Source of the DNA: Amblyornis subalaris
Lineage: Eukaryota; Chordata; Aves; Passeriformes; Ptilonorhynchidae
Assembly (NCBI GenBank): GCA_018881555.1
Contig: JACAXG010000080.1
Span: 1,825,314-1,889,313, forward strand
Direction of reading: 5' to 3'
Length of the DNA stretch: 64,000 nt
Below the pieces are notes generated by a model that saw nothing but the letters and a program-made list of their open reading frames with translations, was not told where the DNA came from and searched no databases. The stretch's first letter is position 1. The number at the start of each line of letters is the position of its first letter. Shown in pieces: positions 37,001-45,211 of the stretch. Made by a program: the position numbers and the translations under genes.

Positions 37001-40000
37001 GCCCAGGCCAAGGAAACAATTCACCAGTGCTTTATGAAGATGTTGCTATTAATTTAAAAACCCATGTTGGACAATAAACATCCACAAGATTGTCTTCGAA
37101 AAGAAACAGGCAGCATCTCACAGAATCCGAACACTGGTCACATTAAAGCCACTTCACACTGACAGGAGACACCACACAAGAAAGGCAAAGTAACACAACT
37201 CAGCAGTTATNGAATGTAAAACAAAGAATGAACGATTTGAGCAGTAACTGAAGGGCCGTGTTGGAAAAGCCCCATATACAAAGAAATTCATCAAACCAAG
37301 ATCAAAAAGAAGGGCTGAAGGTTGGGCAGCTGACCAAGCACAGGTCCCATGGGTGCCAAGGTCCTGATGTGACACCTGCAGCCACTTTCAGGTATAAAAG
37401 GCAGCCAATATGTCAGAGGGAAAATCAGCCGCCAGGTATTTCCACACCGCAGACATGGGCTGTGACATGAGGACCACTGGGGAAAATCCCTCTGATGGAT
37501 CCAAAACTTTTTGCCCAATCCAAGCAACCCATAGCATTGGCCTCCACCCCTGAATTTCCTTAAAAATCTGAGAGGACTGTGTGCAGGAAGAGTGACAAGT
37601 GTTACCTTGCTTCAAGTCACATGAAGCATCTGTGGGTGTGCATTAAAACGCATGAACTGGAGTTCAGATAGACACTTGGTAACCAGCAGCCTTTCCCTAA
37701 CCTGCTTGAGTCCCAGGAATGAGCCATTGGACAGGTCCCCAGAATCATCATCTGCACTTGCAGAGATTTCACTTCCCCAGAATGCCAACACAATCCTGGG
37801 CACTGCTGACAGAACAGCATCCTGCTGGTATTTAACACATCCCTTAGGCTAGGGAATGTCAATGGATGCTGCATCCCAAACTATGCTGATCTCTGCTTCC
37901 TGGCTAGGGACAAACACTCCAGACAAGCCAGCAGTGCATCCCTGGAGCTGCAGCCATTGACATCAGAGCAAACAAAGAGTCATTTTTCTTAAAACACCCC
38001 ACAGCTCTTCATTTAGGAAGATTCTCATTGTGCAACAAAGAAATGGGGAAAAAAGCAAAAAGAGGGGGGGGNNAAAAAAAGGAGAGCTAGCACGGCCACT
38101 AATATTCTTCCNTCCTGCATTTTGCAGTTATTGGAAACAGTTGCTGGAAATTCAGATTTTTAGTCCTGCTTGTAAAGTAAAATTACATTCAGATGAACGT
38201 GACAAGGAACAACAGATTTATGTAAATCAGCAGTAAATTTCTGTCTCAAAGTTGTTCCTTCTCACAAAGCTCATTTGACGTTTTTAGGCAACAATTTAAC
38301 GATGTTTTTTACCATTTGTTTATTTGAACAAGTTTCCATATTCCTTAAGCACAGAAATAGGACAGTATCAGTAACAACCTCAGAATTTCCAGACACTGAT
38401 CCCACAATGACAATAAACACTGAACTGAACTTTGGAAGGGGCTGAGCACACCCAAGTCCAGTGAAGACCAAGCCTTCTGAAAAATGTTAAATTTAAAATG
38501 GCAAACAGGCAATATTGTGCTGAGACAAAGCTCTGCTGGTGCAAAACACACAGCTACAAATATAGAGGAAATTATGACCCAGGACAGACAATCCCTTCCA
38601 CACACAGAAAGCCGAACTGATCTTTGATTTTATCTCTAAGTCTGACCCACACTACTTGAAAGACCTCACAGAACGAGCTGATTTGATCATGTCAAGATTT
38701 TAACCCAAGCTCAAGGTTTTTACCTTTTCCAGGCTAACGCACAGGCCAGTTTTACCAACGCCAGGACAGCACAAAGCCAATCCTCAGGGCACCATTTTTC
38801 CCAGGGAATTAAACTGGAAANCAGATCTGATTTACAACTAATTGGTGAGGGGGAAAAAGGGCTAAAAGTTAGTTTTAAATCAAACCAGTCGACTGATCCA
38901 GTTCAGCTTCCACATCCATAAATGCCTGTCAGCCCAAGCGTAGTGGCTGGGGATGATCCCATGGGATAGGGAAAGAACAGGCTGCTGTTCCTGGCAGCAG
39001 CACTGCTCTAAAGNACTCATGAAGCTCTGCTTAACAAGGCTCAATCTTTACAGCATGTATTGTTATAACGAATAAACAGCCTCAGGACTTACCCAGAAAT
39101 TGGTCCATCTTCTTGCTTACCAGTGGTGTCATCTGCAAAAACAACAGTAAGAACAAAGGAATTATTCAAGTGAAAGGAGAAAAGCTGAATTTAAGCACAA
39201 AAAGCATCACAGGTACAGAAATACCTAGTGGTGCCAAGGCACTATAACCCCAGCACTCTCTTTTCAACAAAGTTCAACTAGAAATGGAGCAACTAAAAAT
39301 AAANCCAACCCAACAAACACCACCCATTTGCAGAGGTGATGTCTCCCACNGAACAAAATTCAAAATAGACATTCAAAGTCTCAAAAAATAGAGACAAATA
39401 TCAGACAGGAACTGAAGTCAACTATGAAGGGCTTTATATAGAATTTNAACGTGTCAGGGAAGCAAAAACATAAAAGCATTCATGTGGAAAGCCTATGGGG
39501 AGGACAAAGACGTTTCAGTAGTCCTCTGGTTTATCCCGGACACATCCCAGCCCCGTTAGCACAGGGGTTCACAAGGTTTGCATAATTAGGGAACTGAAAC
39601 TCTTAACAAAGCATGGCGTTAACCTAGGTGCATCAGTGTTATTGATAAAAGGACAATAACGCACCGCCACCCGCCCAGAAANAGCCGCTACAGCGCTCCT
39701 GAGGGGAGGCCGGGGGGCGGACGCCGGTCCCTCTCTGGGGCCCGGGGGCAGAGGCCGGTCGCTCNGAGGGGGCCCTGGGAGTGATGCCGGTCCCTCCCTC
39801 CCGCGGGGCCGCCCCCGGTGCCACCCCCGGCCCCGCACGGCCCCGCACCCGGGGGCGGCCCTGAGGCGGGGCCGGGCCCGCTGCCGGCCGGGGCCCCGCG
39901 CTGCCCCCGCGGCCGGCGGTACCTACCCCCGTACAGCCAGTGCTCCTCGTCCTCCTCCGCCTCCAGCGGCGCCGCGCCCGACACNGCGCCGGCGGCCGGC

Positions 40001-40020
40001 GGCTCCAGCTCGGTGGCCAT
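18960..40020 (-). CDS. FIP1L2: FIP1-like 2, pre-mRNA 3'-end processing factor, complete coding region
   Basis: Sixteen exons join in frame to about 564 residues (human FIP1L1 is 594). FIP1 proteins are CPSF subunits that link poly(A) polymerase to the cleavage complex in the nucleus. Order: acidic start with EEHWLYG (residues 25-31); acid run [17 protein letters not shown] (78-94) then [15 protein letters not shown]1 domain (about 147-190) with [19 protein letters not shown] and [37 protein letters not shown] (256-275); a Pro/Gln-rich region (295-380); RE/RD repeats (437-458); a basic C-terminus ending [13 protein letters not shown]. The start is set by gccgccATGG in a CpG island. Family assignment is secure. 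FIP1L2 rather than FIP1L1 is inferred from linkage to CHIC1 and divergence from FIP1L1. It lacks the FIP1L1 segment between NKIT and VQQGRTG. Confidence 0.85.
20381..20430 (-). mobile_element. CR1 LINE fragment
   Basis: ATCCCAGAATGGTTTAGTTT then GGAGGGGACCTTGGGCAGGG resembles the reverse complement of the CR1 3' end (…CAGAATGGTTTGGGTTGGAA…). Short and diverged. Confidence 0.5.
20998..21227 (+). mobile_element. Truncated CR1 LINE 3' end
   Basis: Contains GGGCTGCCCAGGGAGGTGGT, GGAGGTGTTTAAGAGAAGAC, TTGGACTCGATCACCTCAAA and a terminal TGATCCTGTGATTCT, the standard 3' end of chicken repeat 1 in sense orientation. It is 5'-truncated, as is usual. CR1 in this form indicates a sauropsid, most likely avian, genome. 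Confidence 0.92.
21551..21709 (-). CDS. FIP1L2: FIP1L2 exon 15: RS/RE-rich basic segment
   Basis: Acceptor cccgcag, donor GTCAGC. It begins [20 protein letters not shown] and continues with alternating Arg-Ser/Arg-Glu to [20 protein letters not shown]. Third positions are strongly GC-biased, with C dominant. The equivalent FIP1L1 region binds U-rich RNA. Confidence 0.92.
23239..23443 (-). CDS. FIP1L2: FIP1L2 exon 14: RE/RD mixed-charge repeats
   Basis: Acceptor gctgcag, donor GTGAGT. It encodes [17 protein letters not shown], a Ser/Gly linker, then alternating Arg-Glu passing into [15 protein letters not shown]. The hexanucleotide-like CGGGAG repeats make the complement a pyrimidine-rich tract at about 23270-23335. 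Confidence 0.93.
24579..24634 (-). CDS. FIP1L2: FIP1L2 exon 13
   Basis: A 56-nt exon with acceptor ctcccaaag and donor GTGAGA, encoding [18 protein letters not shown]. Phase 2 in and phase 1 out, matching its neighbours. Confidence 0.85.
25143..25200 (-). CDS. FIP1L2: FIP1L2 exon 12: Pro-rich
   Basis: A 58-nt exon with acceptor atgtttag and donor GTAAGA, encoding [19 protein letters not shown]. The LIPT end corresponds to the FIP1L1 sequence that closes its proline-rich region. Confidence 0.88.
26208..26234 (-). CDS. FIP1L2: FIP1L2 exon 11: 27-nt micro-exon
   Basis: A nine-codon-equivalent exon encoding (G)LPPPGPIP(G) between ngcag and GTAGGT, phase 1 to phase 1. Inclusion or skipping would keep the frame. 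An N at 26239 lies five bases before the exon, in the acceptor tract. Confidence 0.8.
27638..27836 (-). CDS. FIP1L2: FIP1L2 exon 10: Pro/Gln-rich region
   Basis: A 199-nt exon with acceptor cctcctaag and donor GTATGT. It opens [19 protein letters not shown] and continues through [18 protein letters not shown] to [11 protein letters not shown]. The QQP repeats are an extra compared with my recollection of FIP1L1. The N at 27717 is the third base of a CCN proline codon. Confidence 0.88.
28671..28776 (-). CDS. FIP1L2: FIP1L2 exon 9
   Basis: Acceptor tgtaccag, donor GTAAAG. It encodes [20 protein letters not shown] then [15 protein letters not shown], the conserved IDVIG...RVEGRRR block that follows the FIP1 domain in animal FIP1 proteins. 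Confidence 0.93.
29742..29866 (-). CDS. FIP1L2: FIP1L2 exon 8
   Basis: Acceptor ttctgtag, donor GTAAGA. It starts [16 protein letters not shown], matching the FIP1L1 VQQGRTGN segment, and ends MKAGPPPN. It joins exon 7 in phase 0. Confidence 0.9.
30593..30723 (-). CDS. FIP1L2: FIP1L2 exon 7: second half of the FIP1 domain
   Basis: Acceptor ctctgccag, donor GTGGGT. It encodes [20 protein letters not shown] then [10 protein letters not shown] and STENKIT. This is the most conserved part of the protein; in FIP1L1 the FIP1 domain binds the CPSF30 zinc fingers. Confidence 0.96.
32978..33088 (-). CDS. FIP1L2: FIP1L2 exon 6: first half of the FIP1 domain
   Basis: Acceptor ctccccaaag, donor GTAGGG. 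It encodes [20 protein letters not shown] then [12 protein letters not shown], the hallmark FIP1-domain sequence. Confidence 0.95.
34133..34191 (-). CDS. FIP1L2: FIP1L2 exon 5
   Basis: A 59-nt exon with acceptor tccaatag and donor GTATTG, encoding [19 protein letters not shown]. It corresponds to the VNLNIKTGGRVYG stretch of FIP1L1. Confidence 0.9.
34894..35000 (-). CDS. FIP1L2: FIP1L2 exon 4: acidic run
   Basis: Acceptor gttgtag, donor GTGGGT. It encodes [20 protein letters not shown] then [15 protein letters not shown]. The Asp/Ser run followed by V-x-VTIG-x-IKTGAP is a FIP1-family signature. Confidence 0.94.
36155..36239 (-). CDS. FIP1L2: FIP1L2 exon 3
   Basis: An 85-nt exon with acceptor ctttcccag and donor GTACGT, encoding [20 protein letters not shown] then EDREMSQH. 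The sequence is not strongly conserved. It is accepted because phases and splice sites fit and because no alternative frame does. Confidence 0.8.
36240..39092 (-). other. FIP1L2 intron 2
   Basis: An AT-rich intron of about 2.9 kb without recognised exons or clear transposons. It contains a G-run with two adjacent N bases at 38064-38073. Confidence 0.7.
39093..39132 (-). CDS. FIP1L2: FIP1L2 exon 2: 40-nt exon
   Basis: Acceptor tttttgcag, donor GTAAGT. It encodes [13 protein letters not shown] between the WLYG end of exon 1 and exon 3. Phase 1 in, phase 2 out. Confidence 0.82.
39927..40020 (-). CDS. FIP1L2: FIP1L2 exon 1 with start codon
   Basis: ATG at 40020-40018 in the strong context gccgccATGG. 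It encodes [11 protein letters not shown], an Ala/Gly/Ser stretch, then [10 protein letters not shown] before GTAGGT. Acidic-WLYG is the N-terminal FIP1 motif; the acidic N-terminus of FIP1 contacts poly(A) polymerase. The N at 39985 is the third base of a GCN alanine codon. Confidence 0.9.
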
Positions 40021-40142
40021 GGCGGCCGCGGGGCTGAGGGGAGCGGCGGCGGCAGGAGGAGGAGGAGGAGCGGCGGCNCCGCTCGGCTCCCGCCGGGCCC
40101 GGGCGCGGCGCTCGGACGGGGGTTCGGCGGCCGCGCTACGGC

Positions 40143-40151
40143 GCCGCCATT
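40143..40151 (-). promoter_or_regulatory. YY1-like site
   Basis: GCCGCCATT, the reverse complement of the AATGGCGGC core of YY1 sites, lies 123 bases upstream of the FIP1L2 ATG. A second ATGGCGGC occurs at 40019-40026 overlapping the start codon. Short motifs in a CpG island can arise by chance. Confidence 0.4.
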
Positions 40152-40201
40152 GCTCCTTCTATGGCGGGAGGGGGGGGCGAGACCCCCGGCGTGGGCGCGC
40201 A

Positions 40202-40350
40202 GGGCCCTAGAGCCGCCCCCAGTGTCCCGCCGGGCCCTAGCGCCGCCCGCACCGCCCTGCGGGGCCCTAGCGCCGCCCGNACAGCCCCGCAGGGCCCTAA
40301 TGCCACCCGCCCAGCCCGCGGGGCCCTAGTGCCNCCCGAGCAGCCCCGGG
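40202..40350. repeat. 30-bp GC-rich minisatellite in the FIP1L2 promoter, five copies
   Basis: GGGCCCTA begins at 40202, 40232, 40262, 40292 and 40321, a 30-bp period with one 29-bp step. Each unit continues with a variant of GCGCCGCCCGC. It lies 180-330 bases upstream of the FIP1L2 start codon inside the CpG island. Confidence 0.93.
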
Positions 40351-40407
40351 GGCGCTGGAGCCGCCCGCCCCTCAGCGCCGCTCGCCCGCCCCGCCAAGCC
40401 CGCGCGC

Positions 40408-40417
40408 GCGCATGCGC
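40408..40417. promoter_or_regulatory. Palindromic NRF1 site
   Basis: GCGCATGCGC is the full palindromic core of the NRF1 consensus, about 390 bases upstream of the FIP1L2 ATG in the CpG island. NRF1 commonly drives housekeeping and divergent promoters. Confidence 0.6.
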
Positions 40418-40640
40418 GGTAAGGGCGGGAGCGCGGCCCAGCCCGCGGCGCGGCTCGGTGGATTTCTCCAAAATAGCGGAATTTCAACATTCCAGCCTTT
40501 CAGCTCCTCACCGCGAGTCTCGCAAGGATGAGGCGCCGCAGTTCGGCCATGGAAAGGCGCTCAGCGCGCAGACAAGAGCGCAAACGGGCGGTGTGGCGCG
40601 TCCCGCTCGGAGCTGCCGGTGAAGGGTTTGAGTCCCGCAG

Positions 40641-43223
40641 CATTCCCTAGGAGGTGTTGGGAAGGGACCGGGAGCACAGCACGCTGCTCTGGGTCACTTG
40701 TGTCCGTGCAGCGGTGCTGGTGACACATTCGGTACTGTTTGGGTGGGGTTTACACAGCCCGTTCTGGCTGTGCAGCTCCCCAGTGGATGTGGCTTCACAC
40801 CCTGGAGATGCAGCGCCTCAGGCTCCTTCTGCCACTCCACCTGGGAACTCCTGGTTGGAGCATCACCCTCTCCGCCTTTCACAGCCCTTAACTCCAATCA
40901 GTACCACAGGGAAGCTTGGAGCGAGCTGATTTTCAGCATTACTCATGGTAACAAAAATTACAGAGTCCTAAAGCAAGTAACCTTTTCCACGCACTCAAAA
41001 GAGTGACAGAAAAATCCCATTTAAGTGTTACCTCTCTCCTCGGTGTGGTTCCGGTGTGGCTTTGGTCCATTCGTTCTCCTGTCCCCTGCTGGCTGCTGGG
41101 AATGCTGAACGGTGCTCCCTGTAGGAACTGGAATTGCACATCCACGGGAGCCCCGAAGGTCACTGGGAGTTGATGAGATCCCTGGTTATACCTATGGGTT
41201 CAGGTTAACTCTANAGGGGTGGGAAAGTGCCACTCGTGACAAGCCTCAGCACCCGCCAAGAACATAATTTTCCATTTACAACACTGTTTTCCGTTTACAA
41301 CAAACCCAGAATTCCTTTTGACTCTTCTTGCTCTATTCAGACACCTCACTGTCAAAACTGTCCAAGGAGATCCCTGTAGAAAGTGTCTGGAGAACCAGGA
41401 GTTCTCAATTACTCCTTCAGGCTTGCACATCACATAATTTACACTGAATACAGATCAGTCATTACCTTTTGATTAATATTTGCCTTTTAATTTTAAATTA
41501 TTCTTAATCTGAGAGCTACTGTAATTCCTCTTCCCAATTTTATTACATATCCCATGAGACCAGGACTGTTCTTAAGACATGTTTCTTTTCTAGCCAACAT
41601 CTCAGGTTATATTTGTTATCACTGAATATAAATACATAAATCTATTTCCTGCAGAAATTCTAATTTACTGCTCAAAAAAGGCAAGTATGGATCATAAAGT
41701 TTACATAAAGAATGTGAAATAAAATGTGAATATATTGGAAGGATAATTATCTAAACACATTTAGTGATTAGAGAAAATGCAGAGTTCAGCAGGTTAGCCC
41801 AGACCCAAATCTGCTGCTTGCATGTTTGTAAAATAAACGAGTGTAAATCAACCAAGTCCAGGTAGATTCCATCTCCCAGATAAACCACAGCAAGGAAATT
41901 ACTGATTCAGTTGGATGGACAAATAATAGCAATATTTAAATCAGGTCAGGGACTAAGTGAAAGGGCTTTTAGAAAATCATAAGCAAAATTCAGGCATCAA
42001 TCTTGCAACGAATCTTTTTAGTAAACCCATTTTTGTTAATTTTGCAGATTGAATCAGCCACTGGCAAAGACGTTTCACAGGAAGACTGGGAGCACATACA
42101 CAAGGAGAACTGGAGGACTGGGAGGACACNGTAATGGAAATATTGAGAAATTCACCAGTACAAAGTGTCAGTCTGGACTGATGGGACTGATAATGAGAGT
42201 GTCTGTTGAGAGCTCGTATAAACNACAAGTGGCTGAAGAGAAAAAGTCCCAAATTTATCATGGAATGGCTATGGATCACAAACACAATACAGCCACTAAG
42301 GAGACAAATGTGACCCTTTAAATTTAATGGATCAATCTTTTCATAGAAGAGAGGGAACTATCAATACTGAAATAAATAGCTGGTGCCTTGGCCATGAGCC
42401 ACTATCTGGAATATTGCTTCTGGTCACCCCTATTCAAGGAAAATTAATTCAAATAAATGCAAGTAGGATGAACAGAAATAGAGAACTTTGCTTTTGAGAG
42501 GAGACTAACATTTAATTTTGTCTAAGAAATGAAGGGTTTAATTCTCTCTAAGCTTAACTAGAAAAATAAACTCAGCTGGAACAGTTCAAGTGACAACAGA
42601 CACAGCATTATGAACACCCTGGCAGACACCACAGCAAAGTTCCACTACCAACAGGTCTGAGACTGCCTCCAACAGGAGCCAGGGCCAAATCCCAAATATC
42701 CTTAACACAGACCTTTGCTGCTAAGTCTGGGCAATTACATCTAAACCCCACGAGGGGATTAACTCCTGACTCAGCCCCGCATGCCCATTTTGGCTGAACA
42801 TCCCAGTAACATTCCCTACATTTCTCAGCCAACATCTTCTATCAGCTCCGTGCTCCAGCAGCTCGTCAGCCCAGCCGCTCCTGGGTTTGCCCAAAACAAC
42901 TTCCAACAAAAACGTTGCACGTGCCCGTTTCAGGAATGCGTGTTTTCCCCTCAGGGATGAGCCAAAGGCTTTCACTGTAAGTCCTGCTTTCACAGCTCCA
43001 AATGCAGGCTGCTCTCACACACAAAGGGCTGCGTTGTGCTGGGCACAAACCTCTCTGGGAGCCAGGATTTATTCACCCTCACACGCTGCCCGTGCTCAGG
43101 TTGGCTCCCCCTGAGGTGCCACTACAGCACAGGGGAAACCCTCTGCTTTTTGGAGACGAATTCTCAGGAAGAGATTCCTCCAAGAAGTCCTTACAAGGGA
43201 GGGTCTGTGAGCCCACCAACCAA
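40641..43223. other. Intergenic, upstream of FIP1L2
   Basis: AT-rich sequence without convincing exons. A weak CR1-like stretch is seen at about 42381-42530. Scattered N bases stop at 42224. Confidence 0.6.
42381..42530 (+). mobile_element. Possible old CR1 fragment
   Basis: CACTATCTGGAATATTGCTT and CTGGTCACCCCTATTCAAGG resemble an internal part of the CR1 3' region, but the match is diverged and was judged by eye. Confidence 0.35.
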
Positions 43224-43388
43224 ATGATGGAATTGTTAAGGTTGGAAAAGGGCTCTGAGACCACCAAGGCCAACCAGCAACCAGCACCGGCACCATGGTC
43301 ACCACTAAACCACATCCTTCAGTGCCACATCCATGTGTTGTTTGAACACTTCCAGGGATGGTGACTGCACCACTGCCCTGGGTGGAAG
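43224..43388 (-). mobile_element. CR1 LINE fragment
   Basis: TTAAGGTTGGAAAAGGGCTC, GTGCCACATCCATGTGTTGT and ACACTTCCAGGGATGGTGAC match the reverse complement of a CR1 3' region. Confidence 0.85.
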
Positions 43389-44090
43389 GTGGCTCATCAG
43401 GAAAACAAGCTGGGATGACCATTCAGCAGTTTTCTTCTTTGGAAACCCTTCCTAAGCCTTCCAAGTCTTGTTCTTTAAACCAGCCAAGCCCTTGCCCTGG
43501 CTGTCTCAGATGTGTCTCATTTAAAGACACCCCACCATTGCTGCCACCCCACTTACACACCTCTACAGGCAGAGCCACAGAAGATTTCCATTTTTTTTTT
43601 CCACAAACACACTGCACTATTCAAGGTTTTCATCTTTGAATTTAATTAAAGAAAAATGTCTCAAAGTGATGAAGCATGTCTGACTTCCAGCTTCTTTCAA
43701 TGGCACAAGCCAGTGCAGTAAATTGTAGAAAGCAAGCTCAGTTAGAATTTTATTTTCATTTAAAATAAAAAATAGAGAGAAAACTCTCCAGATGTGAGGT
43801 CCTGTTAAAAAAGTGGCTGTTCACTTGTAAACAGAATAAAAGTGTTAAGAACACAGTTTCATACAGCTTAAACAAAACCACTTTTCTGAAGCAATACAAG
43901 TATGTTACAACACTGTAAGAACACCAAAAGCAGAAAACAAAAGAATGGCAGAAGAATCACGTAACATTGCTTACTAAGGTGATAAATAATTTACATTAAA
44001 TGTTAATAACTTGACATTTTTATTGCTCCAATGGTAGTGTGTTGACAAGAAAATGTAGTAAACTGTCAGTGGGACAATAATAAATGTCTA

Positions 44091-44096
44091 TTTATT
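44091..44096 (-). terminator. CHIC1: Candidate CHIC1 polyadenylation signal
   Basis: TTTATT on the plus strand gives AATAAA on the minus strand about 3.3 kb after the CHIC1 stop. Alternatives lie at 45571-45576 and 43749-43754. Choice between them needs transcript data. Confidence 0.3.
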
Positions 44097-45082
44097 GTTT
44101 TGAATATGGAGTTTTGTACCTATCAGGAAAAGCATAGGAACTGTTTTTTCATATTTATCAAAACCAGATTTAACCAAAATTTTGTTGTTTTAAAGTCACC
44201 CATTTACAACTGAATGCACACTCCCTAGACTTGTGTGTGCATGTTTGAACACTTCTTTGCTCCTCCTATGGTAAAACACCTTTGCAGATGCAGGTGGGGA
44301 ATCATTGGGAAAGAGCTTTGATGCTCTGCCAGTGTTCTGTACTCCTTCAACACTCCTTAGATACAAAACCTTCTAGATACAAACCCAACTGTTTCCTGGG
44401 TAAAATCTCAAAAGCAAAGTTAGTGTCAACATATTTATGTGAAAAATTAAACACTGATTTGGTAGACAGTAGCTGCTTTTAAAAATCTGCTGCAAACTCC
44501 CACTGCTGAGAGGTACCAGTTCTGTTTTCTCCTTCTCTGCACATGGTGTTGGAACCAGCCAAGGCACTTTCTTTCCCACTTCCACTCACTCTGCTGACAT
44601 TAATCTCTGTTACGTTGCTACAAATTCTGACAAGGATCCTCCGTAAACAGTTCACCAATTCCTGCTGATCACTTACTGTCAAAAATGAGATTTCCAGTCT
44701 TGTGAGACAGAATTACCTGTGATGGTTTTGGATTAAAGCAAAGGACAGCCCAGGCAAAAAGAACCTGTGTGCAGAGTTCACAGCAGTACTGCCAGCTGCT
44801 TTCACCTTTCAGTGAGCTGTGTCTTTCACATGCAAATGTAATACTGCTGCTGGTTTTGCATTTTAATGCAAATTTATCTACTTATTAGAACATGGAGCTT
44901 ACTGTAAATGGCAAGTTTGGCTCTCGTTGCTTTATAGCCACACAGTTAAATGTCAATTAAAACACAAAGATGAGACCCAGTCATGGTTTGAAGACTGCAC
45001 GATTAATAATTAAGGACAAATTAAAATGTATAGAACTTACATACTTAAAATGTAAACTTTAAAAACTAATATGATGTGCTTA

Positions 45083-45211
45083 AGTGTTCAAGGCCAGTTT
45101 GGATGGAGCTCTGAGCAACCTGGGCTAGAGGAAGGGTGTCCCTGCCCATGGCAAGGGGTGGAATGACAGGAGCTTTAGGGTCCCTTTCAGCCCAATCCAT
45201 TCTAATTCCAT
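45083..45211 (+). mobile_element. CR1 LINE 3' end
   Basis: GTGTTCAAGGCCAGTTTGGA, CTCTGAGCAACCTGGGCTAG, GTGTCCCTGCCCATGGCAAG and TCCCTTTCAGCCCAATCCAT TCTAA follow the sense-strand CR1 3' end closely. It is inserted antisense to CHIC1 within the presumed 3'-UTR/flank. Confidence 0.9.

Larger units (their letters stand above)
39660..40640 (-). promoter_or_regulatory. FIP1L2: FIP1L2 CpG-island promoter region
   Basis: About 1 kb of very GC- and CpG-rich sequence centred on FIP1L2 exon 1, against AT-rich flanks on both sides. No TATA box is obvious, as expected of a housekeeping promoter. The transcription start is not determinable from sequence. Confidence 0.85.

Noticed and set aside
40161..40622. 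153-codon plus-strand frame in the CpG island
   Set aside because: Created by the 30-bp minisatellite (multiple of three) and absence of stops in very GC-rich sequence; no conserved motif.
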